From CAHJWH01 sp965198905 (lineage in GTDB: Bacteria > Pseudomonadota > Alphaproteobacteria > Caulobacterales > Caulobacteraceae), in assembly GCA_965198905.1 (NCBI GenBank), contig OZ240678.1, positions 2,728,001 to 2,792,000 on the forward strand: DNA of 64,000 nt, written 5' to 3'. The notes beneath the pieces were generated by a model. The model was given only the letters and a program-made list of their open reading frames with translations, did no database searches and had not been told where the DNA came from. Position numbers and translations under genes: made by a program. Positions 57,412 to 64,000 of this stretch are shown piece by piece (the first letter of the stretch is position 1; each line of letters begins with the position of its first letter).

Positions 57412-58458
57412 TCAGCGACCGATCCGCCGCGCAATGGCCGCCGCCACCGCCTGGGTGCCCAATCCGCCGCCGAGATCGCCGGTGAGCTCGCCCGCGGCGA
57501 TCGTCTCGGCCACCGCGGTCTCCACCGCATCCGCCTCGGCCTCCAGCCTCAGCCCGTAGCGCAGCAGCATGGCGGCGGAGCGGATCGCCCCGACGGGATT
57601 GGCGAGGTCGCGACCCGCGATGTCCGGCGCGCTGCCGTGGATCGGCTCGAAGATGCCGGGCCCGGACGCGCCGAGCGAGGCTGAGCCCAGCAGGCCGATG
57701 GAGCCGGCGAGCACGCTGGCCTCGTCGCTCAGGATGTCGCCGAACATGTTCTCGGTCAGCACCACGTCGAAGCTTGCGGGCGCGGTGATCAGCTTCATGG
57801 CCATACTGTCCACCAGCTGGTGTTCCAGGGTCACGTCGGGATAGTCGCGGTGCAGGTGCACCACCGTCTCGCGCCACAAGCGGCTGGTCTCCAGCACGTT
57901 GGCCTTGTCCACCGAGGTGAGCTTGCCGCGCCGACCCTGCGCCGCCTCGAAGCCGATGCGCGCCACCCGCTCGATCTCGGCCACGGAATAGGTGCAGAGG
58001 TCGCTGGCGGTGGTCGCAGTGCGGGTGCGCTCGCCGAAATAGACCCCGCCGGTCAGCTCGCGCACGATCAGGATGTCGACGCCCCGCACCGCCTCGGGCT
58101 TCAGGGGCGAGTGGTGGATCAGGGGCTCGTCCATCACCGCCGGGCGCAGGTTGGCGAACAGGCCCATGGCCTTGCGGATGGCCAGCAGGCCCTGTTCGGG
58201 CCGCTTCGGCGCTGCGTCCCACTTGGGCCCGCCCACCGCGCCCAGGAAGACCGCGTCGGCGGCGAGGCAGGCTTGCAGCGTGGCGTCGGGCAGGGGTTCG
58301 GCCATCGCGTCGATGGCCGCCCCGCCGATCGCGTGCTCGGCGAAGTCGAAGTCATGGCCGAACCGCTCGGCCACCGCCTCCAGCACCGCGCGGGCGGCGC
58401 GGGTGACCTCGGGGCCGACGCCGTCGCCGGGCAGCAGGACGAGGCTGTGGCGGCTCAC
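57412..58458 (-). CDS. leuB: 3-isopropylmalate dehydrogenase
   Basis: 348 residues, NAD-dependent oxidative decarboxylation in leucine synthesis. LLPGDGVGPEVTRAARAVL, LLAIRKAMGLFANLRPA, DKANVLETSRLWRETV, MFGDILSDEASVLAGSIGLL and FEPIHGSAPDIAGRDLANPV are intact; length is usual. Its start overlaps the leuD stop by 4 bases. Confidence 0.97.
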   Translation of the reverse strand: MSRHSLVLLPGDGVGPEVTRAARAVLEAVAERFGHDFDFAEHAIGGAAIDAMAEPLPDATLQACLAADAVFLGAVGGPKWDAAPKRPEQGLLAIRKAMGLFANLRPAVMDEPLIHHSPLKPEAVRGVDILIVRELTGGVYFGERTRTATTASDLCTYSVAEIERVARIGFEAAQGRRGKLTSVDKANVLETSRLWRETVVHLHRDYPDVTLEHQLVDSMAMKLITAPASFDVVLTENMFGDILSDEASVLAGSIGLLGSASLGASGPGIFEPIHGSAPDIAGRDLANPVGAIRSAAMLLRYGLRLEAEADAVETAVAETIAAGELTGDLGGGLGTQAVAAAIARRIGR

Positions 58459-59030
58459 GCGGCGTGCTCGCGCTCATAGGCCTCGATGGCGGGGATGCGC
58501 CCGGCGAGCCAGCCCAGCGTGTCCACTCCGTCCAGCAGGCACTCGCGCGAGAACGGCTCTACGGCGAAGCTGACCACGTGGTTGCCCATGCGCAGCTCGT
58601 TGGTCTGGAGGTCGATGGTCACCGGTTCGCCCGCATGCTCGACCAGCCGCGCATGGGTCTCGTCGTCCACCACGACCGGCAGCAGGCCGTTCTTGAGCGC
58701 GTTGGAGGTGAAGATGTCGGCGATCTCGGTAGAGACCACGGCGCGGAAACCATAGTCGGTCAGCGCCCAGGGCGCGTGTTCCCGCGAGGAGCCGCAGCCG
58801 AAGTTGCGCCCGGCCACCAGCACCCGGTGCTCGGACGGGTCCACCTGGTTCAGGATGCAGTCCGGCTTGGTCGCGCCGTACTTGTCGTAGCGCCAGTCAT
58901 GGAACGCCTCGCGACCGAGACCTTCCTTGCTGGTTGTGGTGAGGAAGCGGGCCGGGATGATCTGGTCGGTGTCGATGTTGGCGGCCGGCAGCACCAGGGT
59001 GCGCGAGGTCAGGGTCTTGAAGGGGGTCAT
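58455..59030 (-). CDS. leuD: 3-isopropylmalate dehydratase small subunit
   Basis: 191 residues. The swivelling domain of isopropylmalate isomerase: TLVLPAANIDTDQIIPARFL, GRNFGCGSSREHAPWALTDY, FTSNALKNGLLPVVVD. Pairs with LeuC encoded upstream; a repeat-bearing gap of about 150 bases separates them. Overlaps leuB. Confidence 0.96.
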   Translation of the reverse strand: MTPFKTLTSRTLVLPAANIDTDQIIPARFLTTTSKEGLGREAFHDWRYDKYGATKPDCILNQVDPSEHRVLVAGRNFGCGSSREHAPWALTDYGFRAVVSTEIADIFTSNALKNGLLPVVVDDETHARLVEHAGEPVTIDLQTNELRMGNHVVSFAVEPFSRECLLDGVDTLGWLAGRIPAIEAYEREHAA

Positions 59031-59070
59031 GGAGGTCCTAACGGGTCGACGGTGCTGCGGCGGCCGGCGA

Positions 59071-59154
59071 CCCCCACCCCGGCCCTCCCCCCCAAGGGGG
59101 AGGGAGAAGGGCGCAGGTCTCCCTCCCCATCGAGGGGAGAGTCGGGGTGGGGGG
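59071..59154. repeat. Intergenic C/G-run inverted repeat between leuC and leuD
   Basis: Outer arms CCCCCACCCCGGCCCTC and GAGAGTCGGGGTGGGGG enclose a CCCCCAAGGGGGAGGGAG hairpin and GTCTCCCTCCCCATCGAGG. It lies inside the leuCDB transcription unit, so it would form a strong mRNA stem-loop that could attenuate or stabilise the message. Confidence 0.75.
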
Positions 59155-59178
59155 ACGGTTCAGCTTGCGCCGCGGCTC

Positions 59179-60591
59179 TCACGCCGCACTGTCCAGATAC
59201 GGCCGCGGATCGGCCAAACAGCCTGCAACCGCCGACGCCGCAGCGCTCGCCGGGCTGGCCAGGATCGTCCGCGCCCCCGGCCCCTGGCGGCCCTCGAAAT
59301 TGCGGTTGGAGGTGGAGACGGCGAGCTGGCCGGGGGCCACCTGGTCGCCGTTCATGGCGATGCACATGGAGCAGCCCGCCAGCCGCCACTCCGCGCCCGC
59401 CGCCAGGAACACTTGGTCCAACCCCTCGGCCTCGGCCGCGCGCCGCACGGCGTCGGAGCCCGGCGCCACCAGCATCCGCACGCCGTCCGCCACGTGGCGA
59501 CCGCGCAGCACCTCGGCGGCGGCGCGGAGGTCGGCGAGGCGCCCGTTGGTGCAGGAGCCGACGAACACCACGTCCACCGCCTGGCCCGCCAGGGGTCTGC
59601 CGGGCTCGATCCGCATGTAATCCAGCGACTTCTTCGCCGCGGTGGTCGCCGGTTGCGGTACGGCGTCCTCGATGGCGACGGCGGCGTCCGGCGTCGTGCC
59701 CCAGGTCGCCATCGGCTTCAGCGCGAAGGCGTTCAGCCGCAGCTCCCGGTCGAACACCGCGTCGTCGTCGGAGGTCAGCGCCAGCCAGCGCTCCGCCGCG
59801 CGGTCCCACGCCTGCCCCTTCGGCGCGGCGTCGCGGCCGTACAGCCAGGCCAGCGTGGTGGCGTCCGGCGCGATCAGTCCCGCCCGCGCTCCCGCCTCGA
59901 TGGACATGTTGCAGACGGTCATCCGCCCTTCCATGTCGAGCCCGCGAATTGCGTCGCCGGCGTATTCCAGCACGCCGCCCGTCCCGCCGCCGAAGCCCAG
60001 TTCCGCGATGATGGCCAGCGCCAGGTCCTTGGCGGACACGCCCCTGGCAAGGCGGCCGTCCACGGTGACCCGCATGGGCCTGGCGCGACGCTGCAGCAGG
60101 GTCTGGGTGGCCAGCACGTGGCCGACCTCGCTGGTGCCGATGCCGAAGGCGAGCGCCCCGAACGCTCCGTGGGTGGCGGTGTGGCTGTCGCCGCAGACCA
60201 CCGTCATGCCGGGCTGGGTCAACCCCAGTTCCGGCCCGATCACGTGGACGACGCCGCGGTGGGGGCTGTCCCAGTCGTGCAGGACGACCCCGTGGGCCGA
60301 GCAGTTGCGCTCCAGTTGCTCCACCTGGGCCCGCGCCTGGGCGGTGGCGTAGGGGCGCACGCCCTCGGCGTCCGGGGGCAGGGTGGGGGTGGAGTGGTCC
60401 ATGGTGGCCACGGTCCGGTCGGGCCGCCGCACCTTCAGCCCCCGCGCCTCCAGCTCGGTGAAGGCCTGGGGGCTGGTGACCTCGTGGATGAGGTGCAGGT
60501 CGATGTAGAGCACGGCCGGCCGCTCGGGCGTCTCCGCCTCCACCACGTGGGCGTCGAAGACCTTATCGTAGAGGGACTTGGGGGTGGTCAT
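59179..60591 (-). CDS. leuC: 3-isopropylmalate dehydratase large subunit
   Basis: 470 residues, 4Fe-4S aconitase family. SLYDKVFDAHVVEAE, IDLHLIHEVTSPQAFTELEA, CGDSHTATHGAFGALAFGIG, the first cluster Cys in VFVGSCTNGRLADLRAAAEV and the later pair in GCSMCIAMNGD are intact. Catalyses isomerisation of isopropylmalate with LeuD. Confidence 0.97.
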   Translation of the reverse strand: MTTPKSLYDKVFDAHVVEAETPERPAVLYIDLHLIHEVTSPQAFTELEARGLKVRRPDRTVATMDHSTPTLPPDAEGVRPYATAQARAQVEQLERNCSAHGVVLHDWDSPHRGVVHVIGPELGLTQPGMTVVCGDSHTATHGAFGALAFGIGTSEVGHVLATQTLLQRRARPMRVTVDGRLARGVSAKDLALAIIAELGFGGGTGGVLEYAGDAIRGLDMEGRMTVCNMSIEAGARAGLIAPDATTLAWLYGRDAAPKGQAWDRAAERWLALTSDDDAVFDRELRLNAFALKPMATWGTTPDAAVAIEDAVPQPATTAAKKSLDYMRIEPGRPLAGQAVDVVFVGSCTNGRLADLRAAAEVLRGRHVADGVRMLVAPGSDAVRRAAEAEGLDQVFLAAGAEWRLAGCSMCIAMNGDQVAPGQLAVSTSNRNFEGRQGPGARTILASPASAAASAVAGCLADPRPYLDSAA

Positions 60592-60617
60592 CGATCTATC
60601 CTCAATCCGTTAGTTTC

Positions 60618-60710
60618 GCCTCATCCTGAGCCTGTCGAAGGACGGGGCGACGCACCTCCAGCGGCCGGAGAGGGACCGGCCTCGTCCTTCGACAAGCTCA
60701 GGATGAGGCC
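60618..60710. repeat. REP-like inverted repeat between leuC and ilvE
   Basis: Arms CCTCATCCTGAGCCTGTCGAAGGACG and its inverse CGTCCTTCGACAAGCTCAGGATGAGG (one mismatch) around a GC-rich spacer: the same family as at 2216. Confidence 0.8.
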
Positions 60711-60736
60711 TACTGTGGCCTGCTTAGCGCTCGCCG

Positions 60737-61741
60737 TCAGTCCGCCAGCACCGTGTCCTTGGTCGCCGCAGGCGTCGTTCCACCCTCGGCCCCCGCATAT
60801 TCAAGCCAGCTCCAACGGTCCTCGGTCTGGCCGTTGAACAGGCCGTGGAAGGCTTCCTGCATCCGCTGGGTGATCGGCCCGCGCCCGCCGCAGCGCACCA
60901 CGATCCCGTCCACCGAGCGGATGGGAGTGATCTCGGCGGCGGTGCCGGTCATGAACAGCTCGTCGGCGAGATACAGCGCCTCGCGCGGCAGGGCCTGCTC
61001 GACCACCGCCAAGCCTTCCTGCTTGGCCAGCCGCAGGATGGTGTCGCGGGTGATGCCCTGCAGGATCGAGGACGCGGCGGGGGGCGTCATCAGGCGGCCG
61101 TCCTTGATGATGAAAAGGTTTTCGCCCGCACCCTCCGACAGGCGCCCGTCGGTGCCGAGACCGATCCCCTCCGCAAAGCCCCGGTCGCGCGCCTCTCGCC
61201 CGATCAGGTAGCTGGACAGGTAGTTGCCACCGGCCTTGGCCGCGGCCGGGACGGTGTTGGGGGCGAGCCGCGCCCAGGAGGAGACGCACACGTCCACCCC
61301 TTTCTCCAGCCCCTCTTCGCCCAGATAGGCGCCCCAGGGGAAGGCGGCGATGGCCACCTCCACCGGCGCGCGGTCGGTCTTGGGGATCACGCCCATGCCG
61401 CATTCCCCCAGGAACGCCACCGGGCGGATGTAGGCGGAGCGGAGCCCGTTCCTGGCGGTGATCGCCTTGCAGGCCTCGATGATCTCAGCCTCGGCGTACG
61501 GCGGCTGAAAGCCGTAGATGCGCGCGCTATCGAAGAAGCGGCGGATATGGTCGGTGAGGCGGAACACCGCCGGCCCCTTGGGCGTGTCGTAGACCCGGAT
61601 GCCCTCGAACACCGAGGTGCCGTAGTGCAGGGCGTGGGTCAGCACGTGCACGGTGCACTCGGCCCAGGGCCTCACCTCGCCATTCATCCAGACGTGCTCG
61701 GCCAGGGGTTTCATCGCCGAGGTCTTAAAGGATGAGGTCAT
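60737..61741 (-). CDS. ilvE: Branched-chain amino acid aminotransferase
   Basis: 334 residues, fold type IV PLP transaminase making Leu, Ile and Val. LTHALHYGTSVFEGIRVYD, VCVSSWARLAPNTVPAAAKA, GGNYLSSYLIGREARDRGFAE and the TGTAAEITPIRSVDG motif are intact. An earlier in-frame ATG family start is MKPLAEHVWMNGEVRPWAEC, nine residues in. Divergent from leuA; an intrinsic terminator lies in its 5' region. Confidence 0.93.
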   Translation of the reverse strand: MTSSFKTSAMKPLAEHVWMNGEVRPWAECTVHVLTHALHYGTSVFEGIRVYDTPKGPAVFRLTDHIRRFFDSARIYGFQPPYAEAEIIEACKAITARNGLRSAYIRPVAFLGECGMGVIPKTDRAPVEVAIAAFPWGAYLGEEGLEKGVDVCVSSWARLAPNTVPAAAKAGGNYLSSYLIGREARDRGFAEGIGLGTDGRLSEGAGENLFIIKDGRLMTPPAASSILQGITRDTILRLAKQEGLAVVEQALPREALYLADELFMTGTAAEITPIRSVDGIVVRCGGRGPITQRMQEAFHGLFNGQTEDRWSWLEYAGAEGGTTPAATKDTVLAD

Positions 61742-61815
61742 GGTTCGCCTGGAAGGATCGGGCGGCTTTGGCCGCGTGTGGTGTGGGTTTTCCGCCGCTG
61801 GCGGCGCAGGTCAAG

Positions 61816-61847
61816 AAAAAGCCCGCCGCCGGGGTCCGGGAGCGGGC
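61816..61847 (-). terminator. Intrinsic terminator in the ilvE 5' region
   Basis: Stem GCCCGC/GCGGGC (61821-61826 with 61842-61847) enclosing a CCGG-GGT-CCGG inner stem, with TTTTT following on the minus strand. It lies between a 36-residue frame and the ilvE start 75 bases on, so it could be an attenuator, or end an upstream transcript. Confidence 0.7.
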
Positions 61848-61873
61848 GGGTCCGAGAGGCTTAGACCGGGGTC

Positions 61874-61984
61874 TCAGCTCGTGGCGGACAGCCTGCATCC
61901 CGTAGCCGGAGCGAGCGCCGCCACGGCCGCCCGCGCGGCGGGGCCGGCGGCGATGGAGCGGCGAAGTCGGGCGAGGCGGGTCAT
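61874..61984 (-). CDS. Possible leader peptide upstream of ilvE
   Basis: A 36-residue frame (MTRLARLRRSIAAGPAARAA...) ending 27 bases before the terminator. Rich in Arg, Ala and Leu but without a run of Leu, Ile or Val codons. It may be a leader peptide or chance. Function inferred from position alone. Confidence 0.35.
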   Translation of the reverse strand: MTRLARLRRSIAAGPAARAAVAALAPATGCRLSATS

Positions 61985-62164
61985 GGCGGGTCCGGAAAGA
62001 CGAACTGCGTTAAGCACGATCCTAGCCAGGATGCAAACGCCGCCGCACCTTTCGCGCAACAGACGTGCTGAATACCCTGCGATGTGAGCCGTCAACGGGT
62101 GAAATCTGCCTGGGCGCGATGGGGATCGCTTGCCTTGAGCGATGGGTTGGGGCATGGGACGGTC

Positions 62165-62263
62165 ATGACCGCCTTCGGCTTCGAAGCGCACGCCAGCCTG
62201 CGCCGTCCGCGCGGGCGCAAGGCGCGTGCCGCCCTCAGCCTCCTTCGACTTACCCGCCCCTGA
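62165..62263 (+). CDS. leuL: Leucine-rich leader peptide of leuA
   Basis: A 32-residue frame whose residues 24-29 are Leu-Ser-Leu-Leu-Arg-Leu (codons CTC, CTC, CTT, CTT at 62234-62251). The stop TGA lies inside the first arm of the following hairpin. GGGACGG is near the ATG. This is the form of leu operon leader peptides in proteobacteria: ribosome stalling on Leu codons senses charged tRNA-Leu. Confidence 0.65.
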   Translation: MTAFGFEAHASLRRPRGRKARAALSLLRLTRP

Positions 62264-62334
62264 GCGGACGCCGAACGCCCCAGGGCGTTCGAGCGCTCAG
62301 GGGAAGACGGCCGCTCAACCGAGCGGATTGAGCG
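62257..62334 (+). promoter_or_regulatory. Putative leucine attenuator upstream of leuA
   Basis: Four segments complementary to one another: 1 (62261-62266, TGAGCG), 2 (62294-62299, CGCTCA), 3 (62312-62317, CGCTCA), 4 (62329-62334, TGAGCG). 1:2 extends to a perfect 10-bp stem (CCCCTGAGCG/CGCTCAGGGG) around a 9-bp inner hairpin (62272-62291); 3:4 extends to 7 bp. 2:4 and 1:3 are alternatives. No T-run follows 3:4, so control may be translational or Rho-dependent. Confidence 0.6.
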
Positions 62335-62368
62335 CGAAGAGACGGCCACCTCTACTCAGGCGACACCC

Positions 62369-63943
62369 ATGACCATCAACCATCCCAATTTCGGCGCCAT
62401 GCCGGACGACCGCGTGATCATCTTCGACACCACGCTTCGCGACGGCGAGCAGTCGCCGGGCTTTTCCATGACGCTCAGCGAGAAGGTCCGCATGGCCGAG
62501 GCCCTGGCCGAGCTGGGCGTGGACGTGATCGAGGCGGGCTTCCCCATCGCCTCCAACGACGACTTCGCCGCGGTGCGCCGCATCGCCGAGAGCGTCCGCG
62601 GCCCGGTGATCTGCGGCCTGGCCCGCTCCTCCCCCGGCGACATCGTGCGCGCCGCCGAGGCGCTGAAGCCCGCCGAGCGCAAGCGCATCCACACCTTCAT
62701 CTCCACCAGCCCGCTGCACATGAAGTTCAAGCTGCGCATGGAGCCCGAGGCGGTGCTGGAGGCGATCACCGCCTCGGTGACGCTGGCCCGCAACCACGCC
62801 GACGACGTGGAGTGGTCGGCCGAGGACGGCACGCGCACCGACATCGACTTCCTGTGCCGGGCGGTAGAGGCGGCCATCGCCGCCGGCGCCACCACCATCA
62901 ACATCCCCGACACGGTGGGCTACGCCGTGCCGGCCGACCTGCGGCGCATCTTCTCCACCGTGCGCGAGCGGGTGCCGGGGGCGGACGCGGTGGTGCTGTC
63001 GGCGCACAACCACAACGACCTGGGGCTGGGCGTGGCCAACACCCTGGCCGCCTTCGACGGCGGCGCCCGCCAGGTGGAGGGCGCCATCAACGGCATCGGC
63101 GAGCGGGCCGGCAACGCGTCGATCGAGGAGGTGGTGATGGCCATCCGCACGCGGCCGGACGCCAACCCCTATGTCCACCATATCGACACGACGAAGATCC
63201 TGAGGACCTCGCGGCTGCTCTCCACCATCACCGGCTTCGACGTGCAGCCGAACAAGGCCATCGTGGGCCGCAACGCCTTCGCCCACGAGAGCGGCATCCA
63301 CCAGGACGGCATGCTGAAGAACGCCGCCACCTACGAGATCATGACGCCGGACAGCGTCGGCTGGACCAAATCAAATCTCGTGTTGGGCAAGCACTCCGGC
63401 CGCGCCGCCTTCCGCGACAAGCTGGTGCAGCTGGGCTACGGCGAGATCGGCGACAACCGGCTGAACGAAGCCTTCCGCCGCTTCAAGGACCTGGCCGACC
63501 GCAAGAAGACCGTGTTCGAAGACGACATCATCGCCCTGATCGACGAGACGGTGGTGCGCGACCACGAGAAGGTGCGCTTCGAAGAGCTGGAGGTGCGCTC
63601 CGGCTCCAAGGGGCCGTCCACCGCCGACCTGGTGCTGAGCATCGACGGCGCGCGCCGCTCGGCCCGGGCCCAGGGCGACGGCCCGGTGGACGCCGCCTTC
63701 CGCGCCATCCGCGAGCTGTTCCCGCACGAGGCGACACTGGCCCTGTTCTCCATCGGCGCGGTGACGCCGGAGACCGACGCCCAGGCGCGCTGCACCGTGC
63801 GCCTGGAGGAGAACGGCCGGCTGGTGGACGGGCAGGGGGCGGACACGGACACCGTGGTGTCGGCGGCGCTGGCCTACGTCCACGCGCTCAACAAGCTGCT
63901 GGTAAAGCGCGAGCGGCGCGAGCCTGAGGCGATGAGCGCGTAG
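62369..63943 (+). CDS. leuA: 2-isopropylmalate synthase
   Basis: 524 residues, first committed step of leucine synthesis. DTTLRDGEQSPGFSMTLSEK, the metal-binding HNHNDLG, GIGERAGNASIEEVVMAIRT, AFAHESGIHQDGMLKNAATY and the C-terminal regulatory domain (VRLEENGRLVDGQGADTDTV) that binds leucine are all present. Feedback inhibition by leucine is expected. Its leader looks attenuated. Divergent from ilvE. The remaining 57 bases of the window hold nothing recognisable. Confidence 0.97.
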   Translation: MTINHPNFGAMPDDRVIIFDTTLRDGEQSPGFSMTLSEKVRMAEALAELGVDVIEAGFPIASNDDFAAVRRIAESVRGPVICGLARSSPGDIVRAAEALKPAERKRIHTFISTSPLHMKFKLRMEPEAVLEAITASVTLARNHADDVEWSAEDGTRTDIDFLCRAVEAAIAAGATTINIPDTVGYAVPADLRRIFSTVRERVPGADAVVLSAHNHNDLGLGVANTLAAFDGGARQVEGAINGIGERAGNASIEEVVMAIRTRPDANPYVHHIDTTKILRTSRLLSTITGFDVQPNKAIVGRNAFAHESGIHQDGMLKNAATYEIMTPDSVGWTKSNLVLGKHSGRAAFRDKLVQLGYGEIGDNRLNEAFRRFKDLADRKKTVFEDDIIALIDETVVRDHEKVRFEELEVRSGSKGPSTADLVLSIDGARRSARAQGDGPVDAAFRAIRELFPHEATLALFSIGAVTPETDAQARCTVRLEENGRLVDGQGADTDTVVSAALAYVHALNKLLVKRERREPEAMSA

Positions 63944-64000
63944 ACGCTTCGCGTCAGCCAGGCCGCTGCGCCCCGTGCTTGATCCGCAGAATGCGCACGA

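Overview
The window is a GC-rich, gene-dense stretch of an alphaproteobacterial chromosome. Family content and gene order (NDUFA12-MlaD-DUF2155-Aat-AccC-AccB-AroQ, an M17 aminopeptidase/NlpC-P60 pair, NtrB-NtrC with an altered NtrC) point to Caulobacterales, most likely a Phenylobacterium/Caulobacter-type organism. This assignment is inferred from protein families and was not confirmed by a search. No rRNA, tRNA, CRISPR array, phage or insertion sequence was recognised. Several gaps carry REP-like palindromes with the core CCTCATCCTGAG...TCGAAGGACG, and others carry related C/G-run hairpins.

Layout: 0-3 kb, the end of ntrB, ntrC without the sigma-54 contact motif, and a TPR protein. 3-9 kb, an M17 aminopeptidase overlapping an NlpC/P60 hydrolase, then a class II aldolase overlapping a quaternary-amine-type ABC ATPase, followed by a fused permease/binding protein. 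9-16 kb, an A/T-richer lipoprotein, a DEAD-box helicase, a GGDEF protein with a lost I-site, and a large degenerate class II ribonucleotide reductase paralogue. 16-21 kb, envelope and housekeeping genes: NDUFA12, MlaD, DUF2155, aat, accC, accB and aroQ. 21-25 kb, thiS-thiG and a DNA-repair pair (radical SAM/HhH protein plus a DUF4130-UdgX fusion). 25-29.7 kb, a surface polysaccharide patch with a polytopic GT-C-like protein and a glycosyltransferase fused to UDP-galactopyranose mutase. 29.7-33.3 kb, a complete MCE/Mla lipid transporter operon. 33.3-34.7 kb, small genes and an XRE-like regulator.

34.7-37.7 kb is an elongation-factor-P modification locus (epmB-like, epmA, efp), in which epmA has no ATG, GTG or TTG start. 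37.8-45.5 kb holds a periplasmic peroxiredoxin, a membrane protein and a six-gene overlapping operon (DUF4129, DUF4350, MoxR ATPase, DUF58, SpoIIM/DUF95, RDD). 45.5-51.4 kb holds a two-domain methyltransferase, a DUF4214-like coiled-coil protein and an M16 peptidase. 52.2-55.0 kb is an A/T-richer insert with a sulfotransferase and an unknown zinc-ribbon protein. 55-64 kb is amino-acid metabolism: hisE-like, alaC, leuB, leuD, leuC, ilvE and, divergently, leuA. The leuA leader encodes a 32-residue peptide with four Leu codons in six, followed by four mutually complementary RNA segments, which looks like a leucine attenuator. ilvE also has an intrinsic terminator in its 5' region.

The points most worth a second look are the degenerate reductase, the leuA attenuator, the probable CTG start of epmA, the UdgX/radical SAM pair, NtrC without GAFTGA, and the glycosyltransferase-Glf fusion.
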